Below are positions 37,251-46,107 of a DNA stretch of 64,000 nucleotides, in pieces. How positions within the stretch are numbered: position 1 is the stretch's first letter; the number at the start of each line of letters is the position of its first letter. The translations under genes and the position numbers were made by a program. The stretch comes from Lachnotalea glycerini (GTDB taxonomy: Bacteria; Bacillota; Clostridia; Lachnospirales; Lachnospiraceae), in NCBI RefSeq assembly GCF_003201285.1, contig NZ_QICS01000011.1, forward strand, positions 62,001-126,000, in the 5' to 3' direction. The notes under the pieces were generated by a model, which saw only the letters and a list, made by a program, of their open reading frames with translations, was not told where the DNA came from and did no database searches.

Positions 37251-38756
37251 CTATTGTAAATATTTATCAAATCGATTTGTCGTTTGCATTACATGATTTA
37301 GATTATCTTTTGTGCTTTCTGCGTTTTGAAGATTTCTCTCACTAATAGCGGCTGCTTCCTGTGAGCTTGCCATAATTTCCTCGGTAGTGGCTGATAATTG
37401 ACTGATGTTATCTACGATTTTATTATTGGCCTGTGCAAGCTCTGTTAACATTTGATCTATTTCTGCAATGTTGTTTGTTAAGACACCTACATTGTCATTA
37501 ATCTTCTCAAAGCTTTGTGAAGCTGTGGAAATCATACTCCCCTGGTTCTCAGTTGATTTGATAGACTCTCTGACATTTTCTGAAGCCTCTTGTGCATTCA
37601 GATTCAATTCCCCAATAATATTCGAGATATTCTCTGTTGAGCTTCTGGTCTGCTCAGACAATTGTCTGATCTCATCTGCCACAACCGCAAAACCTTTTCC
37701 TGCCTCTCCTGCCCTTGCACTTTCTATAGAGGCATTCAGTGCTAACAAATTCGTCTGACTTGATATGCTAAAAATTATATTAGTAATGTCCTGAACCTCC
37801 TTCGTTTTTTCCTGAAGCTTTTCCATTGATTGAATTACCATGGAATTAGTCGATGCAATTGAAGATGACTGCTCCTTAAGATCATTCATAATCTCCAGAC
37901 CGTCCGTAATTGAGTCAGTAGAGTTGTTAGCCAGAGAAACCATTTGTTCAGAATGTTCTACCGTTTTATTAATGGATTGTTGTATGGATTGTGTCATTAT
38001 ATTTTGTTCCTGAATGTTATTTGCGTTAGCCTGCGTGCTTGCAGATATTTCACCGATGGCAGAATTAACGATTTGTGTTGATTCGCTTAATCCGATTACC
38101 AATTCATTACTTTGGGTAGTAGAGCTTTGAACAATTTTGGCAATCTCCAAAATATCCTTAAGCAATGCCTCTTGAATCTCCTGTTGATCCTTTACCGCAT
38201 GAAGAGAGTCATAGGTAAAACGTTGACCAATTTCAGTACATTTATAAATAGTGTTGATGGTTAATAGGATAATTACTAGTTCCAAATAGTTCAGTGACAT
38301 ATTATCGGCCTTTGAAAATGCCAGAATCAGTGTATAGATCACATTAACAGCAGAACCCCAAAGACAAAATATCTTTGATAATTTGACATTATAAAATAAA
38401 ATTGCAGCGCATAATACCGGAACCGCGCTGATTCTTACAAAGCTGTTTCCTGCAAAGAGTAGAAAAAATGAGTATATTACCATATAGCTGGTCAGACAGC
38501 CCCAGCCTAATTTATCGGCTGTTGCATCCTTGATGTAAACGCCCCAATTAATAACAATCGCCAAACAACAACAGGCAATTATGAAGATTGTAATGAGCAA
38601 TGTATTGGTGTGCTTCAAATAGCCATTGATTAATACTCCAATATATAATGCATATAGTATGGTGGTTCCAAGTAGCATAAACCAGTTTATTACTTTGTTT
38701 CTGGCTGATTTTTCATTATATTTCCTGATTTTTAACCCCTGATTTGTAGTATTCAT
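37251..38756 (-). CDS. Methyl-accepting chemotaxis protein with polytopic membrane domain
   Basis: A 501-residue chemoreceptor. About six hydrophobic helices fill residues 25-180 and no extracellular domain of size is present. No HAMP domain is evident. The coiled-coil signalling region has the tip motif [23 protein letters not shown] polytopic N-terminus suggests sensing within the membrane or of an imported or lipophilic compound. Its promoter shares the 29-nt element with the OYE-decarboxylase operon, so it probably reports a compound related to that pathway. Confidence 0.92.
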   Translation of the reverse strand: MNTTNQGLKIRKYNEKSARNKVINWFMLLGTTILYALYIGVLINGYLKHTNTLLITIFIIACCCLAIVINWGVYIKDATADKLGWGCLTSYMVIYSFFLLFAGNSFVRISAVPVLCAAILFYNVKLSKIFCLWGSAVNVIYTLILAFSKADNMSLNYLELVIILLTINTIYKCTEIGQRFTYDSLHAVKDQQEIQEALLKDILEIAKIVQSSTTQSNELVIGLSESTQIVNSAIGEISASTQANANNIQEQNIMTQSIQQSINKTVEHSEQMVSLANNSTDSITDGLEIMNDLKEQSSSIASTNSMVIQSMEKLQEKTKEVQDITNIIFSISSQTNLLALNASIESARAGEAGKGFAVVADEIRQLSEQTRSSTENISNIIGELNLNAQEASENVRESIKSTENQGSMISTASQSFEKINDNVGVLTNNIAEIDQMLTELAQANNKIVDNISQLSATTEEIMASSQEAAAISERNLQNAESTKDNLNHVMQTTNRFDKYLQ

Positions 38757-38980
38757 TATTTTACTCCTTATTCATTATGTCATTTTAGTCTTATAAAAGA
38801 TTTTATCTTGGTAAAACACAAACCTGCTACAGAATGAAACACGATAATTCGATTCTTTTAGAAATTTAATCTCCTCCCCTTTTTCCTTTTTCGAATCCTG
38901 TTCTTTGTATCACTTCATATCTTTCATTAAATTAAGTCCATAATATCATATATGATAATAAAAAAGCAGAAAAAAAGCAA

Positions 38981-39010
38981 TGTATACCATAAATGATATT
39001 AATTTGTCAA
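38981..39010 (-). promoter_or_regulatory. Promoter for the second chemoreceptor gene
   Basis: On the minus strand TTGACA (39005-39010) and TATACA (38981-38986) are 18 bases apart. The -35 box is part of the conserved 29-nt element. The transcript would have a leader of about 220 bases. I saw no known riboswitch in it. Confidence 0.55.
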
Positions 39011-39030
39011 TTTGTTTATGATGCACGATA
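39002..39030 (-). promoter_or_regulatory. 29-nt conserved element, copy 2, upstream of the chemoreceptor gene
   Basis: It differs from copy 1 (35493-35521) at two positions only, on the same strand relative to the promoter. The element overlaps the -35 box, as does copy 1, which is the arrangement expected for a class II activator. Confidence 0.6.
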
Positions 39031-39056
39031 CACCACAAAAATCTGAAACATAAAGA

Positions 39057-39086
39057 ATAAGAGCCAATCAAATGATTCACTCTTAT
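39057..39086 (-). terminator. Terminator after the sodium symporter gene
   Basis: ATAAGAG/CTCTTAT (39057-39063, 39080-39086) with an inner AATCA/TGATT stem. A T-rich stretch follows on the minus strand. Confidence 0.6.
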
Positions 39087-39130
39087 CCTTGTGTAAATTA
39101 TATCTATTGTTGTGTTTTGGAAAACCTTAA

Positions 39131-40468
39131 TTAACCGATTCCCTTATAAATAATACCTAATATAAATATCAGAATCGTAAGTGGAACATATATATATCTA
39201 GCTACTATAAAAAACTGTTTTGGCAGCTTTTTCTTTCTGCCTAAGTTTAATTCGTCTTCAATCTTATTCTTTCCTAATATGAAATATATGGATATCGCTC
39301 CAAATACAGCTCCAAACGGCACGACCAGAATCGTAATAAAATCCATAAAGCTACCTACATTTACTTCATTTTCCAAAAAGATACCTATCATAAATGATGT
39401 TAAAACGCTAATTACTGCTGCTGCTTTTCGAGGTATTTTATGCTTATATTGTAAGCTTTCAATCACAGCCTCAAACATATTAATCAACGAGGTTATTCCC
39501 GCCAATAGCACTGAAAAAAAGAATATACATGCTAATAGTTTACCAAAAGCAAGCTGTCTGAATATATCAGGTATTACCAAAAACATAAGCGATGGTCCGG
39601 CTGTTGGTTCAATACCAAATGAAAATACTGCAGGCATAATTGCCAATGCTGAAAGTAGTGCCGCTAACGTATCAAATAAAGCAGTATGCAAAGACGCTTC
39701 TACAATGTTTTCTTCTTTTTTCAAGTAAGCTCCGTATACGATCATACCAGAACCGGTAATAGACAAAGAAAAAAATGCCTGTCCCATTGCCATAACCCAT
39801 GTGTTTATATGTAACAAAGCCTCCCACTTCGGAATGAAGAGGAATTTATATCCCTCAACAGATCCTGGCAGAAAGAATACTCTCACAGCTAAAAAAGTAA
39901 AAAGAATAAAAAATACCGGCATCATTACCTTACTCACCTTTTCAATTCTTGCTACGGAATCTGTAAATAATATGAGAAGTGTTAGAAATAAAATAATAAA
40001 ATGCCAAATAATGCTTCCAAAATCTCCTGTTGCCTGCGCAAAATAATCAGAACTTAAACTATTAAACAGTTCTCCTGTTGCAGAACCGAATAAAGAACGC
40101 AGCACCCAGCCTATAATAATTGCGTAGCCTGTTGCTATCCCAAGAGAACCAATAAGTGGAATCCAACCTAATGCTTTTCCTGCCTTTTTGCATCGATTGT
40201 TCTTCCAGCAAGTCTCATAAGCTCCAATAGTACCTGTCTGTGCCATTCTGCCTATCCCAAACTCTGCTGATAAACCAACATAGCCAAATAGAAGAATAAA
40301 AAAGAGATATGGTATCAAAAATGCCGCTCCTCCGTATTGTCCCAGGCGATATGGAAAAAGCCATATATTTCCTAAGCCTACTGCTGAGCCTACACAGGCT
40401 AATATAAATCCCCATTTACTGTCAAATATCCCATTCTTTGCTGTTGTCTCTTCCCGCTTTTTCATCAT
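39131..40468 (-). CDS. Sodium-dependent transporter, neurotransmitter:sodium symporter (SNF) family
   Basis: A 445-residue membrane protein with about 11-12 helices. The N-terminal WGFILACVGSAVGLGNIWLF and PYRLGQYGGAAFLIPYL are the family signature around sodium sites. Bacterial relatives such as LeuT and Tyt1 import amino acids. I start it at the ATG at 40468, after AAGGTGAG; a GTG at 40477 is less likely. It is divergent from a LysR gene that may regulate it. The substrate is not evident. Confidence 0.92.
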   Translation of the reverse strand: MMKKREETTAKNGIFDSKWGFILACVGSAVGLGNIWLFPYRLGQYGGAAFLIPYLFFILLFGYVGLSAEFGIGRMAQTGTIGAYETCWKNNRCKKAGKALGWIPLIGSLGIATGYAIIIGWVLRSLFGSATGELFNSLSSDYFAQATGDFGSIIWHFIILFLTLLILFTDSVARIEKVSKVMMPVFFILFTFLAVRVFFLPGSVEGYKFLFIPKWEALLHINTWVMAMGQAFFSLSITGSGMIVYGAYLKKEENIVEASLHTALFDTLAALLSALAIMPAVFSFGIEPTAGPSLMFLVIPDIFRQLAFGKLLACIFFFSVLLAGITSLINMFEAVIESLQYKHKIPRKAAAVISVLTSFMIGIFLENEVNVGSFMDFITILVVPFGAVFGAISIYFILGKNKIEDELNLGRKKKLPKQFFIVARYIYVPLTILIFILGIIYKGIG

Positions 40469-40542
40469 GTGTCTCACCTTTATGTATTTTATGTTGTTTT
40501 TCTACATGAATTACTATATCATATTACTTAGAATAAATAAAA

Positions 40543-40567
40543 TCGATAATATAGATATTATTATCAA
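40543..40567. promoter_or_regulatory. Dyad in the symporter-LysR intergenic region
   Basis: GATAATA (40545-40551) and TATTATC (40559-40565) form an inverted repeat in AT-rich DNA about 28 bases before the LysR start. It fits a LysR-type operator, but the base composition makes chance likely. Confidence 0.35.
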
Positions 40568-40594
40568 TAATTTTGATACACAAAGGAGGGTTAC

Positions 40595-41470
40595 ATGGAC
40601 TTTAAAAACATACAGACTTTTATCAAGGTCGCAGAACTTAAAAGTTTTTCCTTAGCGGCTTTAGAGCTTGGTTATTCACAATCGGCAGTCTCTACACAAA
40701 TTTCAAATCTGGAAAAGGAATTGGGTCAATTACTTTTTGACCGTATTGGTCATAAAATCTCACTGACAGCTAACGGTATCCTCTTTTTACAATACACGCA
40801 AAACATACAGCTTTTAACTGAAGAACTGAATACACAGCTAAATGGCGGAACTGATTTATCCGGAACGATCCGCATTGCAATGGCAGATTCCATCTGTACC
40901 TCTATTTTCCCAAATATTCTGATTGATTTTCAACATCAATATTCTAAGGTTAAAATCATTATAAAAACAGGTGTGACTTCTGAAATCTTTTCCCTGCTGT
41001 CTAATAATGAGGTAGATATGGTATGTACTCTTGATTTTAAAATACAGCGTCCTGATTTTTATATTTTAAAAGAAACTGCTGTAAATGCAAATTTTTATCT
41101 ATCCTCTAAACATCCTCTTGCCCAAAATAAGCAGGTCGCAATAGCAGATATAAAACAATATCCCATCTATCTAACGGAAGAAAATATCAGCTATCGTAAA
41201 GATTTAGATGATAAGCTGGCCAAACTGAATCAATTTATCATTCCTACCTATGAAATTGGTAATGTGCAGGTAATTAAGGAACTGATATTAGATTCAGATG
41301 GAATTGGATTTATCCCTGAATTTGTCGTAAAAAAGGAGCTAATACAAAAAAGTATTCTTCCTATTTCAAATCCCCATTTTCCAATTACGGTTTGGGTTCA
41401 GTTGATTTGTCATAGGGGAAAAGCATTAACTCCTGCTATGAAAGCGCTGATTCAATTTATTGAAATTTGA
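40595..41470 (+). CDS. LysR-family transcriptional regulator
   Basis: A 291-residue regulator. The N-terminal helix-turn-helix covers MDFKNIQTFIKVAELKSFS and ALELGYSQSAVSTQISNLEKE. The C-terminal part is a periplasmic-binding-type effector domain (GTIRIAMADSICTSIFPNIL). It is encoded divergently from the sodium symporter and probably controls it. The ATG follows AAGGAGGG. Confidence 0.93.
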   Translation: MDFKNIQTFIKVAELKSFSLAALELGYSQSAVSTQISNLEKELGQLLFDRIGHKISLTANGILFLQYTQNIQLLTEELNTQLNGGTDLSGTIRIAMADSICTSIFPNILIDFQHQYSKVKIIIKTGVTSEIFSLLSNNEVDMVCTLDFKIQRPDFYILKETAVNANFYLSSKHPLAQNKQVAIADIKQYPIYLTEENISYRKDLDDKLAKLNQFIIPTYEIGNVQVIKELILDSDGIGFIPEFVVKKELIQKSILPISNPHFPITVWVQLICHRGKALTPAMKALIQFIEI

Positions 41471-41576
41471 TTTATTCCGCAAACCAAAGTGACATTTTCC
41501 ACTTGCATTGCGTGCGCATCCTGCGGAGCATTTTTATGTAATAGGACGCAATTTCCTATTACTATTACATAAAGAT

Positions 41577-41616
41577 AGCGTTATGAATCAGATTATATTT
41601 TTCTGTTCATAACGCT
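41577..41616. terminator. Terminator between LysR and HelD genes
   Basis: AGCGTTATGA/TCATAACGCT (41577-41586, 41607-41616) is a perfect 10-bp stem with a 20-base loop. A second inverted repeat, TTATGTAATAG with CTATTAC and ATTACATAA, lies just upstream at 41533-41573. The pair serves convergent genes. Confidence 0.65.
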
Positions 41617-41653
41617 TATTATTGTATTTGATGGGGTAAGGAACATCCCAACA

Positions 41654-43747
41654 CTACATGGAATCAGGAAGTAATGAAGAAGGCTCTCCTACACAAGTAA
41701 GATTCAATAAATGCATCGCTCGCGTGCAGGCAATATATAAGAGACTTCGGTCAAAGCTTGTATGATATTCGTTTTGATTGACGGAAACAATCAGAACCTC
41801 ATCAAATTCCAAACCTTTTGACATTTGTATAGAGGTAATAATAATTCCATTTTGAAAGGCTGTACTGTCCGGTGTGATAAGAGAAACCTCATAATCCTTT
41901 GACAATTCATCGTAGAGCATTTTTGCATTGTCATTTGTTTTAAGAATAATACCAAGTGTAGCATATTTACTCTGTTTAAAGGACTTAATCTGCTTTTTTA
42001 TTTGCTTCGTTTCCTCTTGTTTCGTTTGGCAATAAAATATACTTGGCTTTTCTCCATGACGTTCAATCACATCAATACTGCTGTCGTTTTGAACCTGCTT
42101 AGCAAAATTGATGATTTCATAGGTAGAACGATAGCTTTTGTTTAACAGAATCAACTCAGCTCCATGATAAATTTGACAAAGCTGTTTTAGTGTATGCTGA
42201 TGATTTGGATTAATAAGCTGCCCATAATCACCTAAAATAGTTTTAGGACATGCAAATATAATATTGAGAACAGCATATTGAATTGGTGTATAATCCTGCA
42301 TTTCATCTACTACAAGGTGACGAATTAATTTGCTTTGCTTAAGGCCTTGAAGCCTTGCATGAAAATATAGAAAGGGATATACATCCGACCATTCCAGTGT
42401 ATTCTTTGCCGGCATTACGAACAGATCTTTAATACCCATTCGTATATAGAAATCCTTATAAAGAGCTAATGTACTCTTTATCTGCAGCATTGAGTTAAGA
42501 CTTTTTAGTACCGTTTTGGGCTTAGGAACCGGCTCATCCATTGGATTGTCTGCTTCCAAACGATGATATATGTTGTCAGCAATAATTTGAAGTCTTTGCT
42601 TTATCGGATAATCCTTACAGCTATGAAAGCGCTTTTCTATCCATTCTTTAGCAACAAAAAATTCTTTTACGCTAAAATCTGTTGCTTCAAAAATTGTTTC
42701 ATTAACCTGCTCCAAATAGCTGTCCATAGTCTGTACAAACTCTAGAGTTGTTTTATAGCAAGCTCGTTTTACCCATTGTTTGTCATTTGTTTCAAGGGGA
42801 TTTTTTTCTTCTTCAAAGTCAATCACTCCCTCAAGCTGTACTCTTGCAATATCGCTAAAGCTTAATTCATAGATAGGTTCCTCTCCAAGCTCTGGCAAGA
42901 CATTTGAAATATAATCACCAAATACCTTGTTGGGTGACAGTATTACAATATTTTGTGCCGAAAGCCGATCCTTGAATCTATATAGGAGAAAAGCGATACG
43001 ATGCAATGCAACCGAAGTCTTACCAGATCCTGCAACTCCTTGTATAATCAGAGTTTGAGCATTTTCATTTCTTATAATCAGATTTTGTTCCTTTTGTATT
43101 GTTGTAATAATAGATTTCATCTTTTCATCAGATGTATGGCTTAACTCCTGCTGTAATATATCATCCTGAATATTCGTTGAGCTTTCCAATACATAATTTA
43201 GCTCACCGTTTTTTATCTTAAATTGACGTTTTCTCTTTAAACTCCCGCTGACTTTTCCTATGGGAGCATCATATGAGGCAGGTCCCACATCAAAATCATA
43301 AAACATACTTGCTACCGGTGAGCGCCAATCTGATATAAGTAATTCATTGTCATATGTAAAGGAAAATTTACCTATATAGGTAGCCATAGCCTGCTTTTCA
43401 TTTTCTTCTCTAAAATCAATTCTTGCAAAATAAGGAGAATCCTGCAATTTCATTAGCTTATCTAATATGGTTACAGAAAATGCTCCTATCTGGTCTATCT
43501 GCTTTAACAGTAATTCATTTTGAAACATTTCATGCGGGTCAATCTCACCACGGTTTTCGACCATATATAACTTAGTTTTTTTATAATCACCATCATATTT
43601 TTCAACGGAAACATTCGCTTTTTGAATGGCATCCTCAAGCTTTCCATTAATATCCACTAAATGAAAAGCTTCGTCAGGAAAAGAAGCTTCACTAGTGACC
43701 TTTTGCTTTTTAATTTCATTTTTACTGATCGTCTTTTCTTGGATCAT
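41654..43747 (-). CDS. helD: HelD-like UvrD-family ATPase (RNA polymerase recycling)
   Basis: A 697-residue superfamily 1 helicase-like protein. Walker A is GVAGSGKTSVALHRIAFLLYR, Walker B-like VVDEMQDYTPIQY, and the C-terminal motif is SIQMSKGLEFDEVLI with CTRAM. The N-terminal coiled coil and the order of segments match HelD, which in Bacillus releases stalled RNA polymerase. It starts one base after the AraC-GNAT fusion gene stops, so the two genes are coupled. Related HelR proteins protect against rifamycins; the coupled regulator-acetyltransferase may hint at a stress or drug context. Confidence 0.88.
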   Translation of the reverse strand: MIQEKTISKNEIKKQKVTSEASFPDEAFHLVDINGKLEDAIQKANVSVEKYDGDYKKTKLYMVENRGEIDPHEMFQNELLLKQIDQIGAFSVTILDKLMKLQDSPYFARIDFREENEKQAMATYIGKFSFTYDNELLISDWRSPVASMFYDFDVGPASYDAPIGKVSGSLKRKRQFKIKNGELNYVLESSTNIQDDILQQELSHTSDEKMKSIITTIQKEQNLIIRNENAQTLIIQGVAGSGKTSVALHRIAFLLYRFKDRLSAQNIVILSPNKVFGDYISNVLPELGEEPIYELSFSDIARVQLEGVIDFEEEKNPLETNDKQWVKRACYKTTLEFVQTMDSYLEQVNETIFEATDFSVKEFFVAKEWIEKRFHSCKDYPIKQRLQIIADNIYHRLEADNPMDEPVPKPKTVLKSLNSMLQIKSTLALYKDFYIRMGIKDLFVMPAKNTLEWSDVYPFLYFHARLQGLKQSKLIRHLVVDEMQDYTPIQYAVLNIIFACPKTILGDYGQLINPNHQHTLKQLCQIYHGAELILLNKSYRSTYEIINFAKQVQNDSSIDVIERHGEKPSIFYCQTKQEETKQIKKQIKSFKQSKYATLGIILKTNDNAKMLYDELSKDYEVSLITPDSTAFQNGIIITSIQMSKGLEFDEVLIVSVNQNEYHTSFDRSLLYIACTRAMHLLNLTCVGEPSSLLPDSM

Positions 43748-43748
43748 A

Positions 43749-44588
43749 TTACCCCTCCTTAGACAATATCATCCGCTGCGTCGGATATCCAAACTCCGTT
43801 AACAGCTCAGCTTCTGCAAACCCCAGCTCCTTAAGAGCCTTACGATATCCAGTATCGGCCTTGTCTCCCTCTCGAAAGGTAGTGATACTGATTTGCCTTT
43901 TATTAAGTATCTCACGGATTGCCTTGTCTAAAAACTCTCTAGTATACCCCTGATTTCTAAAAAGTGGATGGATGCCCAAAAAATCAATACTTCCGGTCTG
44001 ATGCGACAGCATCATTATACCAATGGCAACTGTTTCATCTTTCATAATAAATGCCTGTTTCTCATCGATATAGCGTTTTAGTACCTGCATATGCTTCTTC
44101 TCTTCTAAATTAGGAAACCCGTCAATTACGTGCTGTACCAACTCCATCCACAGAGGAATGTCTTCTTTTGTTGCCAAGCAAATCTCTGGCTTTAAGTTGA
44201 CCTTCTTGTTATTCAATAAATCCAAATGCTCATTGATTTCAAATTTAAGCTGCAATGGATAAAACACCTCATTTCTTCTAAATTGATTCGGGGGTTGCTT
44301 ATACATTAACTTAAAGCTATCCGTAAAGGCCTGCTGACTCTCGTAGCCTGCCTCTAGGGCAATATCCAGAATAGGTTTTTCCGAAAACACCAAAAGCTTT
44401 GCAGCTTCCGTCAATTGTCTTCGCTGTACATAATCATGAATGGTTAGTCCTACCGTATTCGTGAATATACGATGCAAATAGTATTTTGAATAATGGACTC
44501 CTCTTGCTACAATATCCAAATCTAGTTTTTCAGTAAGATGCTCCTCTATAAAACAGATCACCTCACTGACATTTTTCCTCTTATTCAA
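43749..44588 (-). CDS. AraC-type regulator fused to a GNAT acetyltransferase
   Basis: A 279-residue fusion. Residues 5-105 form an AraC/XylS double helix-turn-helix (YSKYYLHRIFTNTVGLTIHDYVQRRQL, AGYESQQAFTDSFKLMYKQPP). Residues about 135-275 are a GNAT domain (FLGIHPLFRNQGYTREFLDKAI, with the acetyl-CoA loop QGYTRE). It would be able to bind DNA and acetylate a small molecule or protein. The start is TTG at 44588, with AGGAGG about 10 bases before. It is translationally adjacent to helD. The substrate and target genes are unknown. Confidence 0.87.
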   Translation of the reverse strand: MNKRKNVSEVICFIEEHLTEKLDLDIVARGVHYSKYYLHRIFTNTVGLTIHDYVQRRQLTEAAKLLVFSEKPILDIALEAGYESQQAFTDSFKLMYKQPPNQFRRNEVFYPLQLKFEINEHLDLLNNKKVNLKPEICLATKEDIPLWMELVQHVIDGFPNLEEKKHMQVLKRYIDEKQAFIMKDETVAIGIMMLSHQTGSIDFLGIHPLFRNQGYTREFLDKAIREILNKRQISITTFREGDKADTGYRKALKELGFAEAELLTEFGYPTQRMILSKEG

Positions 44589-44765
44589 TTACAATCCACC
44601 TCCTGACCAACGATTATACCAATTATTTCACTACATTTTTTCATGATTCTTGCCCTTTTTAATCCATTTCTTATATATGTATCGGACAGTTGAAGCCACT
44701 GTCTATCTAATTTTGTTATCGTAGCATCAAAAGACATGTTCTAAGTTTATCTCAAAAAACCAACA

Positions 44766-45014
44766 TCAAGACTTTTCACGTTCTTTTTGTATAAGCAACA
44801 CAATGTTTTCAATATCTGTAAATCTTCCAAGTATAATATCTTCCTGCTGAAAATATATAGTAAAATCTTTTTCTAATTCTTTTAGAAAAATAGCCAACTC
44901 TACCGGAGTAAAATTAATATTATGCCCTAATAAAGGTTCGTTACAATCCTTTATCGTTTTATTAAATTTTTTACTAACTATATCTAATACTTTTTCTTTA
45001 ATTTCTTCCTGCAT
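44766..45014 (-). CDS. Acyl-carrier-related protein of peptide maturation system (TIGR04069-like)
   Basis: An 82-residue helical protein that resembles acyl carrier proteins in length and helix layout. The phosphopantetheine Ser of the DSL motif is absent: the matching stretch reads INFTPVELAIF, with Thr36-Pro37. Clostridial clusters with a CcpM-type radical SAM enzyme carry such an acyl-carrier-related gene, and this position, last in the operon 10 bases after the TIGR04066-like gene, matches. If it no longer carries a prosthetic group, it may act as a scaffold or recognition protein for the precursor. I assign it by context and similarity of layout. Confidence 0.65.
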   Translation of the reverse strand: MQEEIKEKVLDIVSKKFNKTIKDCNEPLLGHNINFTPVELAIFLKELEKDFTIYFQQEDIILGRFTDIENIVLLIQKEREKS

Positions 45015-45024
45015 TTTTGGTCTC

Positions 45025-46107
45025 CTAAATCAAATTTTCATTCCCATAACTTATTAGTTTATCTTCTATACTTTCATATAACTTATTTAAATTTTCATAT
45101 GAATAAAAAGAAGTAATTTTATTTTGATTTGCTTCTATAATTTTTTGTTGCACTACCTCGTTGTTTATTTTGACATATTCTTTTTTATCATAGATTTTGG
45201 ATAATTGTAAATCAAACAACATATTATTTATAAAAACTCCATCTAATCTCCATCCATATTTATTCTCTATAATGCTAGATAATTTTTCGGCTTCTTGAAC
45301 TTCATTATATAATCCACATATTATTGTAATATCTGGCTTTGTCGCTCTTGATACTAAATATTGTAAATCATCAAAATAACCAGGTACTTCATTTATAAAT
45401 CCGTTTATTCCACCCGGTATACCAATTATAATTAAATCCGGATTATCTATGTCCTCTATATATTTCAAATAATGATTAAAAGCAATGATTTTTTCGGTAT
45501 TGGAAAAATAATTTTCAATCATAAATGACGGAAAGCTTTTGATACCTAGCAACTTGCTATATGATTTTGTTCCAACTAATTGTACGTTATAACCCTTTTC
45601 TTTAAAATAATTAAACATTTCCATTTGACACAAAAATTTATCTGACATTTCTGATATACTTGAAATATATACAATAGGAACTCTTAACTGATACAAATTT
45701 TTATTCTTATTTTCTATTATTACTTTCTCATTTTCATTATTATAAAATTCTATTTTATATTTTTTGCAAAATGTTTCTATTGTTTTTGACTGACTATCCC
45801 AATAGCAAAAAATTTTTTCAATAGTTTTTTTATTATTTTCTAAAAAAGGTAAAATATTACTTTCTAATATGCAATACCTATACGGCTCACTTATTATTAA
45901 AGTACCAATATTAAATATATCTTCAGAATTATAAAAACGAATTGAATTATCATTTTCTCTATAATCTATATCTGATAGGTTTTTCGTTCCCCACCCAGTT
46001 AGTACAACTGCATTACTTAAATCCATATTATTTACTAATTTACTTTTATATCGCATTAATGCTATTGTCTCACGATCAGCAAACAACAATGTCGTTCTAT
46101 TATTCAT
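45025..46107 (-). CDS. TIGR04066-like peptide maturation protein
   Basis: A 360-residue cytosolic protein. I recognise it as similar to the family found with CcpM-type maturases; its biochemical role is unknown. The centre has PIVYISSISEMSDKFLCQMEM, and DLIIIGIPGGINGF with a Gly-rich turn resembles a P-loop-like or Rossmann nucleotide fold. The C-terminal part contains DITIICGLYNEVQEAEKLS. It starts one base inside the maturase stop codon (TAATG overlap), which implies coupled translation and a joint role in maturation. Its codon use is strongly AT-rich, as in the whole island. Confidence 0.65.
   Translation of the reverse strand: MNNRTTLLFADRETIALMRYKSKLVNNMDLSNAVVLTGWGTKNLSDIDYRENDNSIRFYNSEDIFNIGTLIISEPYRYCILESNILPFLENNKKTIEKIFCYWDSQSKTIETFCKKYKIEFYNNENEKVIIENKNKNLYQLRVPIVYISSISEMSDKFLCQMEMFNYFKEKGYNVQLVGTKSYSKLLGIKSFPSFMIENYFSNTEKIIAFNHYLKYIEDIDNPDLIIIGIPGGINGFINEVPGYFDDLQYLVSRATKPDITIICGLYNEVQEAEKLSSIIENKYGWRLDGVFINNMLFDLQLSKIYDKKEYVKINNEVVQQKIIEANQNKITSFYSYENLNKLYESIEDKLISYGNENLI

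Noticed and set aside
41505-41560. Small GC-rich repeats after the LysR gene as a mobile-element end
   Set aside because: No transposase, target duplication or matching end was found; the inverted repeats are explained as terminators.
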